From an uncultured Mollicutes bacterium (GTDB lineage Bacteria > Bacillota_I > Bacilli_A > RFN20 > CAG-826), in the NCBI GenBank assembly GCA_900540365.1, contig UQFN01000002.1:90626-154625 (forward strand): 64,000 bases of DNA. The letters are read 5' to 3'. How positions within the stretch are numbered: the stretch's first letter is position 1; every line of letters starts with the position of its first letter. The notes under the pieces are model-generated. The model was given only the letters and a program-made list of their open reading frames with translations. It was not told the DNA's origin and did no database searches. Positions 52,889 through 60,853 of this stretch are shown here, one piece after another. Both the position numbers and the translations under genes were made by a program.

Positions 52889-54226
52889 TTATGGATTTGC
52901 AGGATATGAAACAAATCCTTGATTATTGGCTAGCCTAATATAAGTTAATCCAAAAAATGAGTGTACACTATGTATATCTTCTTCTTCAGGATATGTTACA
53001 GCTTTTTGTTTAATCGGATCATATTTACCGACATGGTAATGGTTCCAACCATACACTGCATATTTCATATTAGTGAACTTATGATAAACTAAATTTTTAT
53101 AGCCATAATTACCATAATTTGAATATGATGGTGTGCTTTCGAAAAGCATTCGTTTAGCAGTGCTGTTGTACCATGTATAAGTACTATAATAATATGGATA
53201 TTCACAAAGTTTATTTTTAGTCACAAAATCTACATCAACATAACCTGTTGGTATCCACCAATTCATTTCGTTTTGTCTTGGAAATGAAATGTTCTTCATC
53301 AATAAAACACTTTTACTATTTCTTCTTAAATCAGTCGCAATTGATATAGCTACATCACGTGTCATATTAGCATCTTTCCAGACAATTTCCTTACCATCGA
53401 TAATTTCTCTTTCTGCTATGGTAGATTCTTCGCCTTGTGCAATAGCATCATTAAAATACGAATTAATCAAATCAGCAAAAGCGTTAAATTGTTCTAGGAA
53501 CCAGTTCTTAATATCATTTATAACAGAACAAATCTCATCCCAATATTGAACGATAATAACTGTTAATGCAATTAATGCACCTACAGCAAGGCCGACAGCA
53601 AGAGCCCAACCAACAATAGGAATCCAAGCAGTAGAAATTGCTGCAGATAAAGTACCAACAGCTCCAGTAAATGCACTTATTGCGGCTTGGGTTAAACCCG
53701 CACCACTCAATATTCCTACAAGTGCTGTTGTTACAACAGCCATAGTCGTAACGTGATTGTATTTAGGTGGAATAGTTAAATCAAGATATTTATTTTGATT
53801 TAAAGCAACATACTTATCAAAATTGTAATCTCTTTGTCTTAGCAAATCATATTTTTCAAGTTGAATTGGAGTAAGAGAGGCTTCTAAATTAATTTGATAC
53901 TCATTCATTACTTCAGCATATGTTGGTGCAATGTAATCAATATCAAAATTTGGTAATGTAACAAGTTCTTTTTGTTCTACATTTAAAGCAGTTATATTAA
54001 TATAATCATCAAACTCTTCCTTGTAATCCTCAATTGCTCTGCTCAAGATTTCTTCAGGATCTTCAGTTTCTTCTTCATCACTTGCTAAGTTTGCAAGACG
54101 CATAACTTGCTGTGTAACATTTTCTTTGATTCCAACAATTTCATTGGCAGTAGCCATAGGCTTACCAGCGCTAGTCAAAAGAAATGCGGCGCCAATGGCT
54201 AATAAAAATAACCTTTTAAATTTCAT
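52889..54226 (-). CDS. Secreted protein of the second cargo cassette
   Basis: 445 residues. Signal peptide (MKFKRLFLLAIGAAFLLTS). An acidic N-terminal region (LASDEEETEDPEEILSRAIEDY) could act as a pro-segment. Strongly hydrophobic segments (~163-225: TTALVGILSGAGLTQAA..., IPIVGWALAVGLAVGALIALTVII) then a C-terminal domain rich in Tyr, Asn and Trp (WWIPTGYVDVDF, YAVYGWNHYHVGKYDP). The long Gly/Ala-rich hydrophobic stretch recalls pore-forming proteins or bacteriocins, but no family is recognised. AT-rich compared with the neighbouring phage genes, indicating separate origin. Confidence 0.6.
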   Translation of the reverse strand: MKFKRLFLLAIGAAFLLTSAGKPMATANEIVGIKENVTQQVMRLANLASDEEETEDPEEILSRAIEDYKEEFDDYINITALNVEQKELVTLPNFDIDYIAPTYAEVMNEYQINLEASLTPIQLEKYDLLRQRDYNFDKYVALNQNKYLDLTIPPKYNHVTTMAVVTTALVGILSGAGLTQAAISAFTGAVGTLSAAISTAWIPIVGWALAVGLAVGALIALTVIIVQYWDEICSVINDIKNWFLEQFNAFADLINSYFNDAIAQGEESTIAEREIIDGKEIVWKDANMTRDVAISIATDLRRNSKSVLLMKNISFPRQNEMNWWIPTGYVDVDFVTKNKLCEYPYYYSTYTWYNSTAKRMLFESTPSYSNYGNYGYKNLVYHKFTNMKYAVYGWNHYHVGKYDPIKQKAVTYPEEEDIHSVHSFFGLTYIRLANNQGFVSYPANP

Positions 54227-54297
54227 TTGTTTTTTCCTTCTTTCAGCGGCAGATTAGTGTCTTCTAAATTATTATAGTCTTATTTTCACAACATGAC

Positions 54298-54684
54298 TCA
54301 TTTTTTTACAAATTTTCCTAATTTGCTCGCCCAAGACTCAGTATAGAAAGAATAATAATCCACGCCATGCTTCTCTCTCCACTTCTCAAAGCAACCGCAC
54401 CAGATAAGACTAGGCAAGCCAATCACGAACGGCCAAATAAGTCCAAGGATAAGTGATTGAACTGTGTGTCCGTATTCATGTTGGATGAGCCTTAAGTCGT
54501 ATGGCCTAGCCGTGAAGATGAACATACCTAGGCTAAGAGAACTCCCTAGCTTCCAAGTGGTGATGACCGCTCCGTGGAACGTCCTATGCCTTCTGCCGAT
54601 TAAAAACAAAAAGAGAACCAACCCGATTATGTTTTGGATGATTCCCCATGTCCATTGGACGATATAAAACAATGCTTTCTTCAT
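54298..54684 (-). CDS. Membrane protein with HEYGH metal-binding motif
   Basis: 128 residues. Two membrane segments (~9-29 and ~82-100) flanking TARPYDLRLIQHEYGHTVQSLILG; HEYGH is an HExxH-type zinc site. The ending YYSFYTESWASKLGKF is conserved in similar small membrane proteins of phages and gut bacteria. Possible intramembrane metallopeptidase, but only one motif is visible. Overlaps the HNH gene by 4 bases (ATGA). Confidence 0.6.
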   Translation of the reverse strand: MKKALFYIVQWTWGIIQNIIGLVLFLFLIGRRHRTFHGAVITTWKLGSSLSLGMFIFTARPYDLRLIQHEYGHTVQSLILGLIWPFVIGLPSLIWCGCFEKWREKHGVDYYSFYTESWASKLGKFVKK

Positions 54685-55016
54685 CTATCATTTTCCTCCC
54701 TGACTTCGATCAAGTCGCCGTCTTCGTTCCATTTGTATTTTTGAATCTTGACATTGAAGCGTCCATGGACCTTGTTGTGGCATTCGGTACAAAGAAGGAG
54801 GAGGTTGTCCTTGTTGAGCGCGATCGACGGATCGTCCACGTTATCAAGCGTCAAATGTATTTTATGGTGGACCTCCGTCCCTGGCTTTCCACAGACTTCA
54901 CATCTTCCTTTTGCTCTTAAGATAACCTCTTCCCTTACCTTGTGCCATGCGTCCGACTTATAGAAGTTATGCAGACGCTTTGGCTGTAGCCTTCTTGAGT
55001 TCCTCTGCTTTTCCAT
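54681..55016 (-). CDS. HNH endonuclease
   Basis: 111 residues from ATG 55016 (GGGAG seven bases upstream), chosen over a longer frame without a ribosome site. DAWHKVREEVILRAKGRCEVCGKPGTEVHHKIHLTL...NLLLLCTECHNKVHG: HNH motif with two CxxC zinc pairs. Phage HNH proteins near terminase genes assist packaging cleavage at cos sites; otherwise free-standing nicking enzymes. Overlaps the metK gene end by 50 bases. Confidence 0.85.
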   Translation of the reverse strand: MEKQRNSRRLQPKRLHNFYKSDAWHKVREEVILRAKGRCEVCGKPGTEVHHKIHLTLDNVDDPSIALNKDNLLLLCTECHNKVHGRFNVKIQKYKWNEDGDLIEVREENDR

Positions 55017-56082
55017 CCACATACTCCCAAGGATAGATGTCGTTACCAAAGTGGCCATATTCGGCGAGCCTTTGATAGGAGATATCCTTTAACTTAAATT
55101 CTTTGATGATGTTTCCGACCGAGAAATCGAAATTGTCGTCCACGAGTTTCAAAAGCTCATCATCACCGATTTTCCCGGTGCCGAACGTGGCGATAGAGAC
55201 ACTGATGGGATTGCTGACCCCAATCGAGTAGGACACACCGACCTCGCATTTGTCAGCAAGCCCTGCCTTCACGATGGACTTGGCAACATACCTAGCATAA
55301 TAGGCACCGCTTCTATCGACCTTGGTGCAGTCCTTGCCACTGAATGCACCGCCTCCGTGATGGGCTATTCCGCCATAGCTATCGACCATTAGCTTTCGAC
55401 CAGTCAAACCGCTATCGGCATAAGGACCGCCACGATAAAACGCTCCGGTAGGATTGATTAGGATCTCGATTCCATCAAGCGTGTTCCCAAGCAAAGGAAT
55501 GAGAACCTCTTCTTTGATTATCTTCTTGACTTGTTCTAGCTTCACATCCTTCTTGGTTTGGGCGCTCACGACGATGGTCTTGATGTCTTTTGGTTTGTTA
55601 TCAACATATCGGACAGTAACTTGGCACTTTCCATCGACCCCAAGGACATCCATGTACTTCTCTTTCCTGATGTTCTCGATCGCCTTTGAGATATCCCTAG
55701 CGATGATATAGACAAGAGGCAAGCACTCCTTGTTTTCGTTTGTGGCATAGCCATACATGATTCCTTGGTCGCCTGCTCCTTCTTTATCGACACCTTTAGC
55801 GATATCAAAAGACTGGGTAGAGACTTTGCTGATAACTACAAAATTATCGAAATAGCCGACATCACGAAGCACTCGCTTTGCCACCCTTTCAAGATTGAGA
55901 TGAGCCTTCGAGGTGACCTCACCGAAAATGATGATGAGATTGTCCTTGATTGAACACTCGATGGCCACTCTGCTGTTTTTGTCTTTAAGGAGATATTCAT
56001 CCAAGATGGCGTCGCTAATCTGATCGCAGAGCTTATCCGGATGCCCCCTAAAGACCGATTCGCAAGTAATGTATTTTTCCAT
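54967..56082 (-). CDS. metK: S-adenosylmethionine synthetase (phage-borne)
   Basis: 371 residues, near full length for the family (380-400). Signatures: ESVFRGHPDKLCDQISDAILD, DKEGAGDQGIMYGYATNE, GGIAHHGGGAFSGKDCTKVDRSGAYYARYVAKSIV. Makes SAM from methionine and ATP in the cytoplasm. It lies 24 bases downstream of a phage DNA methyltransferase, so it probably supplies SAM during infection or replaces host activity lost to phage SAM-degrading enzymes. GC-rich relative to the rest of the prophage, and the metK-methylase-HNH block shares that composition. Confidence 0.9.
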   Translation of the reverse strand: MEKYITCESVFRGHPDKLCDQISDAILDEYLLKDKNSRVAIECSIKDNLIIIFGEVTSKAHLNLERVAKRVLRDVGYFDNFVVISKVSTQSFDIAKGVDKEGAGDQGIMYGYATNENKECLPLVYIIARDISKAIENIRKEKYMDVLGVDGKCQVTVRYVDNKPKDIKTIVVSAQTKKDVKLEQVKKIIKEEVLIPLLGNTLDGIEILINPTGAFYRGGPYADSGLTGRKLMVDSYGGIAHHGGGAFSGKDCTKVDRSGAYYARYVAKSIVKAGLADKCEVGVSYSIGVSNPISVSIATFGTGKIGDDELLKLVDDNFDFSVGNIIKEFKLKDISYQRLAEYGHFGNDIYPWEYVDGKAEELKKATAKASA

Positions 56083-56106
56083 AGTTATAATTTTTCCTTT
56101 CGTAAA

Positions 56107-57360
56107 TTAAAAAGGAGCCAAAGCTCCAGTGTCGTTTTCTTCAATATGTAAGTCTTGGTACTTTATCTTTTCGCCGTCCCTTATGACGTAGACCTCATCG
56201 CTTTTACCGACTTGGGCGATGTATCTTTTAACCGCCACATCGACAAACTTCTCTTCTAACTCTATACCATAGCAGATTCTGTTTGTTTGCTCACAAGCAA
56301 TAAGCGTTGAAGCTGAACCTAAGAACGCATCGAATACCAAATCATTAGGCTTTGAGCTTTGCGCTATAAGATAAGCAATCAAAGGAACGGGTTTAGAACT
56401 TGGATGATTCCAGCCTTCAGTTGTCGAGTTCCTGATAGATGCGAAGTCGAAGCAGGCCTTTTGCTTTTGGTCGCCATACCATCTATGCTTCCCGTCTTTC
56501 CTCCAGCCGAAGATCACAGGCTCGAAGTTGAACTTCCAGTCGGTCCTCATAAGAGGCGTATGATCTTTCCTCCAAACTAGCGATGCCCCAAGCTTAAGCC
56601 CGGCATCCTCGAATGCGTCATAGAAAATACGCGATTGGCTGGTCGCATAGAACTCATAGATCGAAGCATCATCTCTCATGATATCTTTAAGGTTAGTAAA
56701 CGCCTTAAGCAGGAACTCATAGGCTTCCTTGCCTTTGAGATTGTCATTTGAGATTTTCCCGCTTGCGCTTTCAAGGTCCACGAAATAAGGTGCGTCCGTT
56801 ACGACTAGATTTGCTTTCTTTTCTTCTAAAACCTTTGCAAAAGTGTCTTTAATCGTTGAATCTCCGCAGATCACTTTATGCCTTCCCAAACACCAGATAT
56901 CGCCCTTCTTGCTGAACGATGGCTTTTGAAGCTCGGCATCGATGTCGAATTCATCCTCTTTGACGTTTTCTAGGTCCTCAAGAGTGAAATCCTCAAATCC
57001 GAAGTCGCCCATATCAAGTGAAATACCATCTAGTTCTTCCTTTAGCTTTTCAAAATCCCATTCTGATAGTTCAGCGGTTTTGTTATGCGCCAAAGCATAG
57101 GCTTTCCTTTGCTCGTCCGTAAGCCTATCAAGCCTGATGCAAGGGACCTTCTTATAGCCTAATTCCTTAAGTGCTAAAAGGCGGCCATGTCCCTCGACTA
57201 TGATGTTCTTATCGCTCCAAACGCCAATAGGATCGTTCATTCCAAAAGCATCGATGGATTTTTTGATTGCATCTACATCGGCCTTTTGGTGCTTTCTTGC
57301 ATTGTTCTCATAAGGCGTGATTTTATCAATGTCTATATATTCGATTCTTAGTTCATCCAT
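56107..57360 (-). CDS. ParB-like domain fused to DNA adenine methyltransferase
   Basis: 417 residues. Residues ~1-110: ParB/Srx-like domain (DIDKITPYENNARKHQKADVDAIKKSI, NIIVEGHGRLLALKELGYKKVPC). Residues ~150-410: beta-class methylase with VVTDAPYFVD at the catalytic position (Asp-Ala-Pro-Tyr instead of the common D/NPPY) and DAFLGSASTLIACEQ for SAM. Common in Firmicutes prophages, methylating phage DNA against host restriction. Relevant here because the host island carries a DpnII system; the target of this enzyme is unknown. Confidence 0.85.
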   Translation of the reverse strand: MDELRIEYIDIDKITPYENNARKHQKADVDAIKKSIDAFGMNDPIGVWSDKNIIVEGHGRLLALKELGYKKVPCIRLDRLTDEQRKAYALAHNKTAELSEWDFEKLKEELDGISLDMGDFGFEDFTLEDLENVKEDEFDIDAELQKPSFSKKGDIWCLGRHKVICGDSTIKDTFAKVLEEKKANLVVTDAPYFVDLESASGKISNDNLKGKEAYEFLLKAFTNLKDIMRDDASIYEFYATSQSRIFYDAFEDAGLKLGASLVWRKDHTPLMRTDWKFNFEPVIFGWRKDGKHRWYGDQKQKACFDFASIRNSTTEGWNHPSSKPVPLIAYLIAQSSKPNDLVFDAFLGSASTLIACEQTNRICYGIELEEKFVDVAVKRYIAQVGKSDEVYVIRDGEKIKYQDLHIEENDTGALAPF

Positions 57361-57375
57361 TTTTCTTCCCTCGCT

Positions 57376-57912
57376 TTACAAAAATTCATCGGCACTGCTG
57401 CCGCTATCATCGTCTTCATCTTCCTCATCGGCCTTCTGCCATTCCTCTTTGTTCTTTTCTAGCTTCTTTTCCATAAGGGCTAATTCAAGATATCTTTCGT
57501 AGTACTCCCTGCCGAAATGCTTAGTCAAAAGATAGGTCAAGGCCTTATAGTCAGGCGCCACCTGTTTCTTGGTTCTATGGATCTTTTTGACCTGATTGCC
57601 GTTTTTGTCCTCGATGTATTGATCTTCCTCGATGGTCTCATAACCCATGGCCTTCTTATACATCGCACTTACCAAATCCTTTTTAAGCTCGAACTTTGCT
57701 TTATCGATTGCCTCTTGGACATCCGGATGGTTCTTCTTCAAGGTCGAGAAGGTCCTAGGATCCATTTTGAGTGTCTTGCACATCTCGGTTTGAGTGACGA
57801 GCTTCTTCGCGCATTCGGTGATGAAATTCAATACTTCCTCAAGCTTCCCGGTTCTGACCCAAGTTTTATAAATATCGGTGCCATACGCTCTTTTGTGATT
57901 CTTTCTGTTCAC
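57376..57912 (-). CDS. Small-terminase-like HTH protein
   Basis: 178 residues from GTG 57912 (GGAGG upstream; the ATG at 57930 precedes this ribosome site). VTQTEMCKTLKMDPRTFSTLKKNHPDVQEAI is an HTH of the kind used by small terminase subunits. VAPDYKALTYLLTKHFGREYYE follows, then a very acidic C-terminus (DEEDEDDDSGSSADEFL). It opens the late/packaging part of the prophage next to the ParB-methylase. Either a second small terminase or a DNA-binding regulator. Confidence 0.6.
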   Translation of the reverse strand: MNRKNHKRAYGTDIYKTWVRTGKLEEVLNFITECAKKLVTQTEMCKTLKMDPRTFSTLKKNHPDVQEAIDKAKFELKKDLVSAMYKKAMGYETIEEDQYIEDKNGNQVKKIHRTKKQVAPDYKALTYLLTKHFGREYYERYLELALMEKKLEKNKEEWQKADEEDEDDDSGSSADEFL

Positions 57913-57930
57913 TCCTTTTCCTCCTTTCAT

Positions 57931-57967
57931 AAAGCAAAAGGCCCGGAAGGATTTCCCCTCTCGGACC
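57931..57967 (-). terminator. Terminator-like hairpin in front of the late operon
   Basis: On the minus strand GGTCCGAGAGG pairs with CCTTCCGGGCC (11 positions, one mismatch, two wobbles), 6-base loop, then TTTTGCTTT, ending just before the start of the small-terminase-like gene. Transcripts from the early region would meet this hairpin before the late genes, so it may act as an attenuator controlled by antitermination. Confidence 0.5.
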
Positions 57968-58180
57968 CATTATTTTTGTTTGTCATTGTCCTGCTATCCG
58001 CAGTCCCTCACTATAAGGAAACACCCTCTTGACGTTATTAGCAACGTCTTGTTGTTTCTTTTTCTTTCTCACGCTTTATTTTCGATTATCGATGTATAAA
58101 CCCCATATTTTTCCTAGATTTCAAGCATATGTGCAAAGCCATGTACGGATATCTTTTCAGAGGTTTTGCGTATGGACCTA

Positions 58181-58200
58181 CACATGTGCTTGCACATGTG
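58181..58200. repeat. Paired CACATGTG palindromes
   Basis: CACATGTG (58181-58188) and CACATGTG (58193-58200) separated by CTTG; each is self-palindromic and together they make an 8-pair hairpin. Possible protein-binding or DNA-cleavage site upstream of the small-terminase-like gene. Confidence 0.4.
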
Positions 58201-58239
58201 AAGGAAATCTCCATAATATATATACCCTTTCCTATCGCT

Positions 58240-58950
58240 TGAAATTTTCGAGGTATCAAACGAAGGTGAGACCTTCTCCGAAATTCCAAAGAGACACAGC
58301 CCACCTTGTTTTACCTTGAAGGCGCTCAACGCAATGAACGAAGGTAGAAGATTTTCCAAAATCTCGAAGTATTGGTGGCTACGTTCTTTTACCTTGAACC
58401 ACTCTAACGTAAACAACTTACGGCTAATATTTTTCAAATTCGAGAGAAATATCGCTACGTTAGATTACGTTAGAATTTTCAACGTGTTTCAACGTACTCC
58501 CCAATTCTCGTTAATATTGCCTATAATTGCCCGAATTCAGCCTATAATTGCCAATATTGAGCCTAATTCTTAACCTAACGTAAACGAATCGCTCTCCACA
58601 TTCGCTTCTAACGTACTACGTTAAAATCATCTAACGTATACCCTAACGTAGACGACAATCTTCTAAATTCGGTCTCCCGTTAGATCACGTTATCTTTTTT
58701 AACGTACTTCAACGTATACCGCACGTAAGACAACAATCTAGATTTTCATCGCTACCTTAGATCACTTTGAATCCACCTAACGTATTTCAACGTATACACC
58801 TAAGGAGACAACTGTCTGGATTTTTGTACTTCGTTATTTTCCCTTGTCTTGCCTCAACGACTTAAACGTTCACCGTAAGGAAGACGACAATCTACTTTTG
58901 GGTGTCTTTCGTTAGATCGCGTTGTCTTTCTTCAATGTCGCTAACGTATA
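58240..58950. repeat. Degenerate tandem repeat array rich in ACGT (possible cos/pac or origin)
   Basis: About seven imperfect units of roughly 90-100 bases, built from CGTTAGATCACGTT, TAACGTA, TTCAACGTATACC and GACGACAATCTA-like blocks. At least 17 ACGT tetramers fall in about 570 bases (58381-58950), where about two are expected by chance. No protein is encoded. It lies between the late-regulator gene and the small-terminase-like gene. Phage packaging sites and replication origins have this kind of iteron structure near terminase genes. The CACATGTG hairpin and GACGTT/AACGTC inverted pair (58031-58048) lie at its side. Confidence 0.6.
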
Positions 58951-58957
58951 CGGCAAA

Positions 58958-59389
58958 CTAGACTTCGTCTTCTTTTGAAGCAGACACGATGTAGGCTATG
59001 GCCTCGGCATGGAACCTATAGGCCGTGCTCTTTGCAATCTTCATTCTTTTTGAGGTCTCCAGGTAATCAAGCCCCAGCACATCCCTATAGAGAACGATGT
59101 AACGATATCTTAGGTCGCCTATTCCCTCGAGCATGATCGTCGCCTCGTCGATTAAGGATTTGAGTTTTGTTTCATCCTCCTTGATTTTCGTCTCCATGTC
59201 GAGCTTCTTCCCTATCCACTTCTCAAAGGGCGCTCTGGTCGACTTTTCGTGATGGATGTTCTCTTCCCCGTAGACCGGCCCAGGTATGAGGTTTGCCATC
59301 GCATCGTAATAACACACCATCTCTAGCTCGCCTTTTATCCTTCGCCTGAGTTCATTTATCTCGCCGAGGATTTTAAGCAGCCCCTTCAC
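58958..59389 (-). CDS. Phage late transcription regulator (DUF1492/RinA-ArpU-like)
   Basis: 143 residues from GTG 59389. Coiled first half (EINELRRRIKGELEMVCYYDAMANLIP), then sigma-region-4-like HTH: ILEGIGDLRYRYIVLYRDVLGLDYLETSKRMKIAKSTAYRFHAEAI. Proteins of this type sit before terminase genes and switch on late transcription. Its position upstream of the ACGT repeat array and terminator fits. Overlaps the 51-residue gene by 4 bases. Confidence 0.75.
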   Translation of the reverse strand: MKGLLKILGEINELRRRIKGELEMVCYYDAMANLIPGPVYGEENIHHEKSTRAPFEKWIGKKLDMETKIKEDETKLKSLIDEATIMLEGIGDLRYRYIVLYRDVLGLDYLETSKRMKIAKSTAYRFHAEAIAYIVSASKEDEV

Positions 59390-59541
59390 TTCTTCATCCC
59401 CTCGATTGTAGGCTCTTTTCCCTCTTGGTAATAGATAGCCTTGATTTTTAATGCCTTGACACCGTTTGGACTATCTTTAAGCCAATTTGGTATATAGCAA
59501 ACAGAACAAACAGGAATTATTTCTTTTAGGTTTTCATTCAT
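59386..59541 (-). CDS. 51-residue CxxC protein, phage early region
   Basis: Small gene between replication and late-regulator genes, start ATG in ATGA overlap with the replication gene and 4-base overlap with the regulator at its end. Encodes MNENLKEIIPVCSVCYIPNW then a Lys-rich part. VCSVC may form part of a small zinc site. Both overlaps argue that it is real. Confidence 0.55.
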   Translation of the reverse strand: MNENLKEIIPVCSVCYIPNWLKDSPNGVKALKIKAIYYQEGKEPTIEGMKK

Positions 59542-60533
59542 AGTTCAATATCCTCCTCATCTTCTTTTGCCTCGCTATCGCTTTTCTCTTTTTTTGTTTC
59601 TTCAAGAATTTTCTCCCATTCGTCATATAGCTTTTGCATTCTTTCCTCATAGCCATCCATCTTATCGACATTCTCATTCATGGCTTTTTTAAAGAAAGCA
59701 ACGATATCCATGATTTTCTCTTTACGCTTCCTAACGTAATCTCTAGTATATCTAAAGCACCTTTCTACAAGTTCATAGTCATAAGTGTTTTTAAGTTCGA
59801 TAAAAAAGTCATTAAGTTCACTAAGCTTCAAATCATAGACATCAATGATGTGATCGCTTATTAAACACTTTGTGAAATAGTCAAGTTGGAACGGACAGTT
59901 CCCTATATCCCATTTATCTTTTTTATCATCTTTTTCTTTAACTTTTTCTTTTACTTTATCTTTTACTTTTACTTTGTGTACTTTTGTCGACATTAATGAT
60001 GGGTCAGTTTCGTTATCGCTGGCAGAAATACCAATTGAACTTGATTTCTGCTTACATAAATTGAGTTGAGTTTCATTATTGTCGACATTTATTTTTTCTT
60101 TCTTTTCCATTAAGAATTCGCCCATCCTCCTTTCTTCCTCTTCGCTTAGTAGCCAATATTTCCTCTCCGTCTTCTTTCTTCTACTCGTTGAAAGAAGAAA
60201 CTGCTTCTGCACGGCTTTGCTTGTTATTACGTTATCAAGCTCTAATGTTGCTTTATCGATCATTCCTAAGCTAAGCATAGCATCTAGTATCTTTTTGACT
60301 TCCTTAGAACCTTCTTCCCCAGACTTACCAATTTCATAGGCGATGGAGTCGCTTAAGGTAGATAAATCACCATCAAAGAAATAGCCGTTCTTATAAAGTT
60401 CATTTAAAAACATGATGAAGACTGAGACCGCATCGCTTCCAAATCTATAGATGAGTTTCCTCACCTTTGGATCGCTTTGAAAATCAACATCAAGAGGGAA
60501 ATAATCAAGGCCCTGTTTAGGCTTCCTAGCCAC
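59538..60533 (-). CDS. Phage replication initiation protein (DUF4373/DnaD-like)
   Basis: 331 residues from GTG 60533 (GGAGG eight bases upstream); MARKPKQGLDYFPLDVDFQ is the family N-terminus. The N-terminal DUF4373 (Lin1244/Lin1753-like) winged-helix region runs to ~130; a Lys-rich linker (KVHKVKVKDKVKEKVKEKDD) follows. Then comes a DnaD-like region (LDYFTKCLISDHIIDVYDLKLSELNDFFIELKNTYDYELVERCFRYT) and an acidic tail. Recruits the host helicase to the phage origin. The preceding gap 60543-60646 has no gene. Confidence 0.8.
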   Translation of the reverse strand: MARKPKQGLDYFPLDVDFQSDPKVRKLIYRFGSDAVSVFIMFLNELYKNGYFFDGDLSTLSDSIAYEIGKSGEEGSKEVKKILDAMLSLGMIDKATLELDNVITSKAVQKQFLLSTSRRKKTERKYWLLSEEEERRMGEFLMEKKEKINVDNNETQLNLCKQKSSSIGISASDNETDPSLMSTKVHKVKVKDKVKEKVKEKDDKKDKWDIGNCPFQLDYFTKCLISDHIIDVYDLKLSELNDFFIELKNTYDYELVERCFRYTRDYVRKRKEKIMDIVAFFKKAMNENVDKMDGYEERMQKLYDEWEKILEETKKEKSDSEAKEDEEDIEL

Positions 60534-60646
60534 TTCCATCACCTCCTTTTTTGATTAAGAAATAGATAACCATATTTTGTAATAAGCATGCTATTCCTTG
60601 CTTTTTTTCGTAAAATAATGTATTTATCAAGCAGAAATAACTAGTA

Positions 60647-60853
60647 TTATTTCCCTTTGGCTTTTTCCTTGGGCTTAACGTTCCCATTCTCCTTCATAAA
60701 TTCATCCACCATTGATTGATGGATACGAATAGAAGCTCCAACTCTAAAGCATCTTAGTTTTCCTTTTCTAACTAGATCAGCAACCTTTCTACGGGGAACG
60801 CTCCAAAGCTCGGCAAGGGTATCTACGGTATAAACCTTCTCCTCATTTTCCAT
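60647..60853 (-). CDS. Excisionase-like HTH protein
   Basis: 68 residues from ATG 60853: VYTVDTLAELWSVPRRKVADLVRKGKLRCFRVGASIRIHQSMVDEFM is a MerR/excisionase-type winged helix. Basic tail KPKEKAKGK. In this position it could direct excision with the integrase, or regulate early genes. Its start overlaps the antirepressor end by 11 bases. Confidence 0.75.
   Translation of the reverse strand: MENEEKVYTVDTLAELWSVPRRKVADLVRKGKLRCFRVGASIRIHQSMVDEFMKENGNVKPKEKAKGK

Noticed and set aside
57517..58032. 171-codon plus-strand open frame
   Set aside because: Antisense to the small-terminase-like gene and its leader hairpin; no ribosome site.
58240..58950. CRISPR array
   Set aside because: Units are ~90-100 bases, internally variable and without constant repeats and unique spacers; no cas genes.
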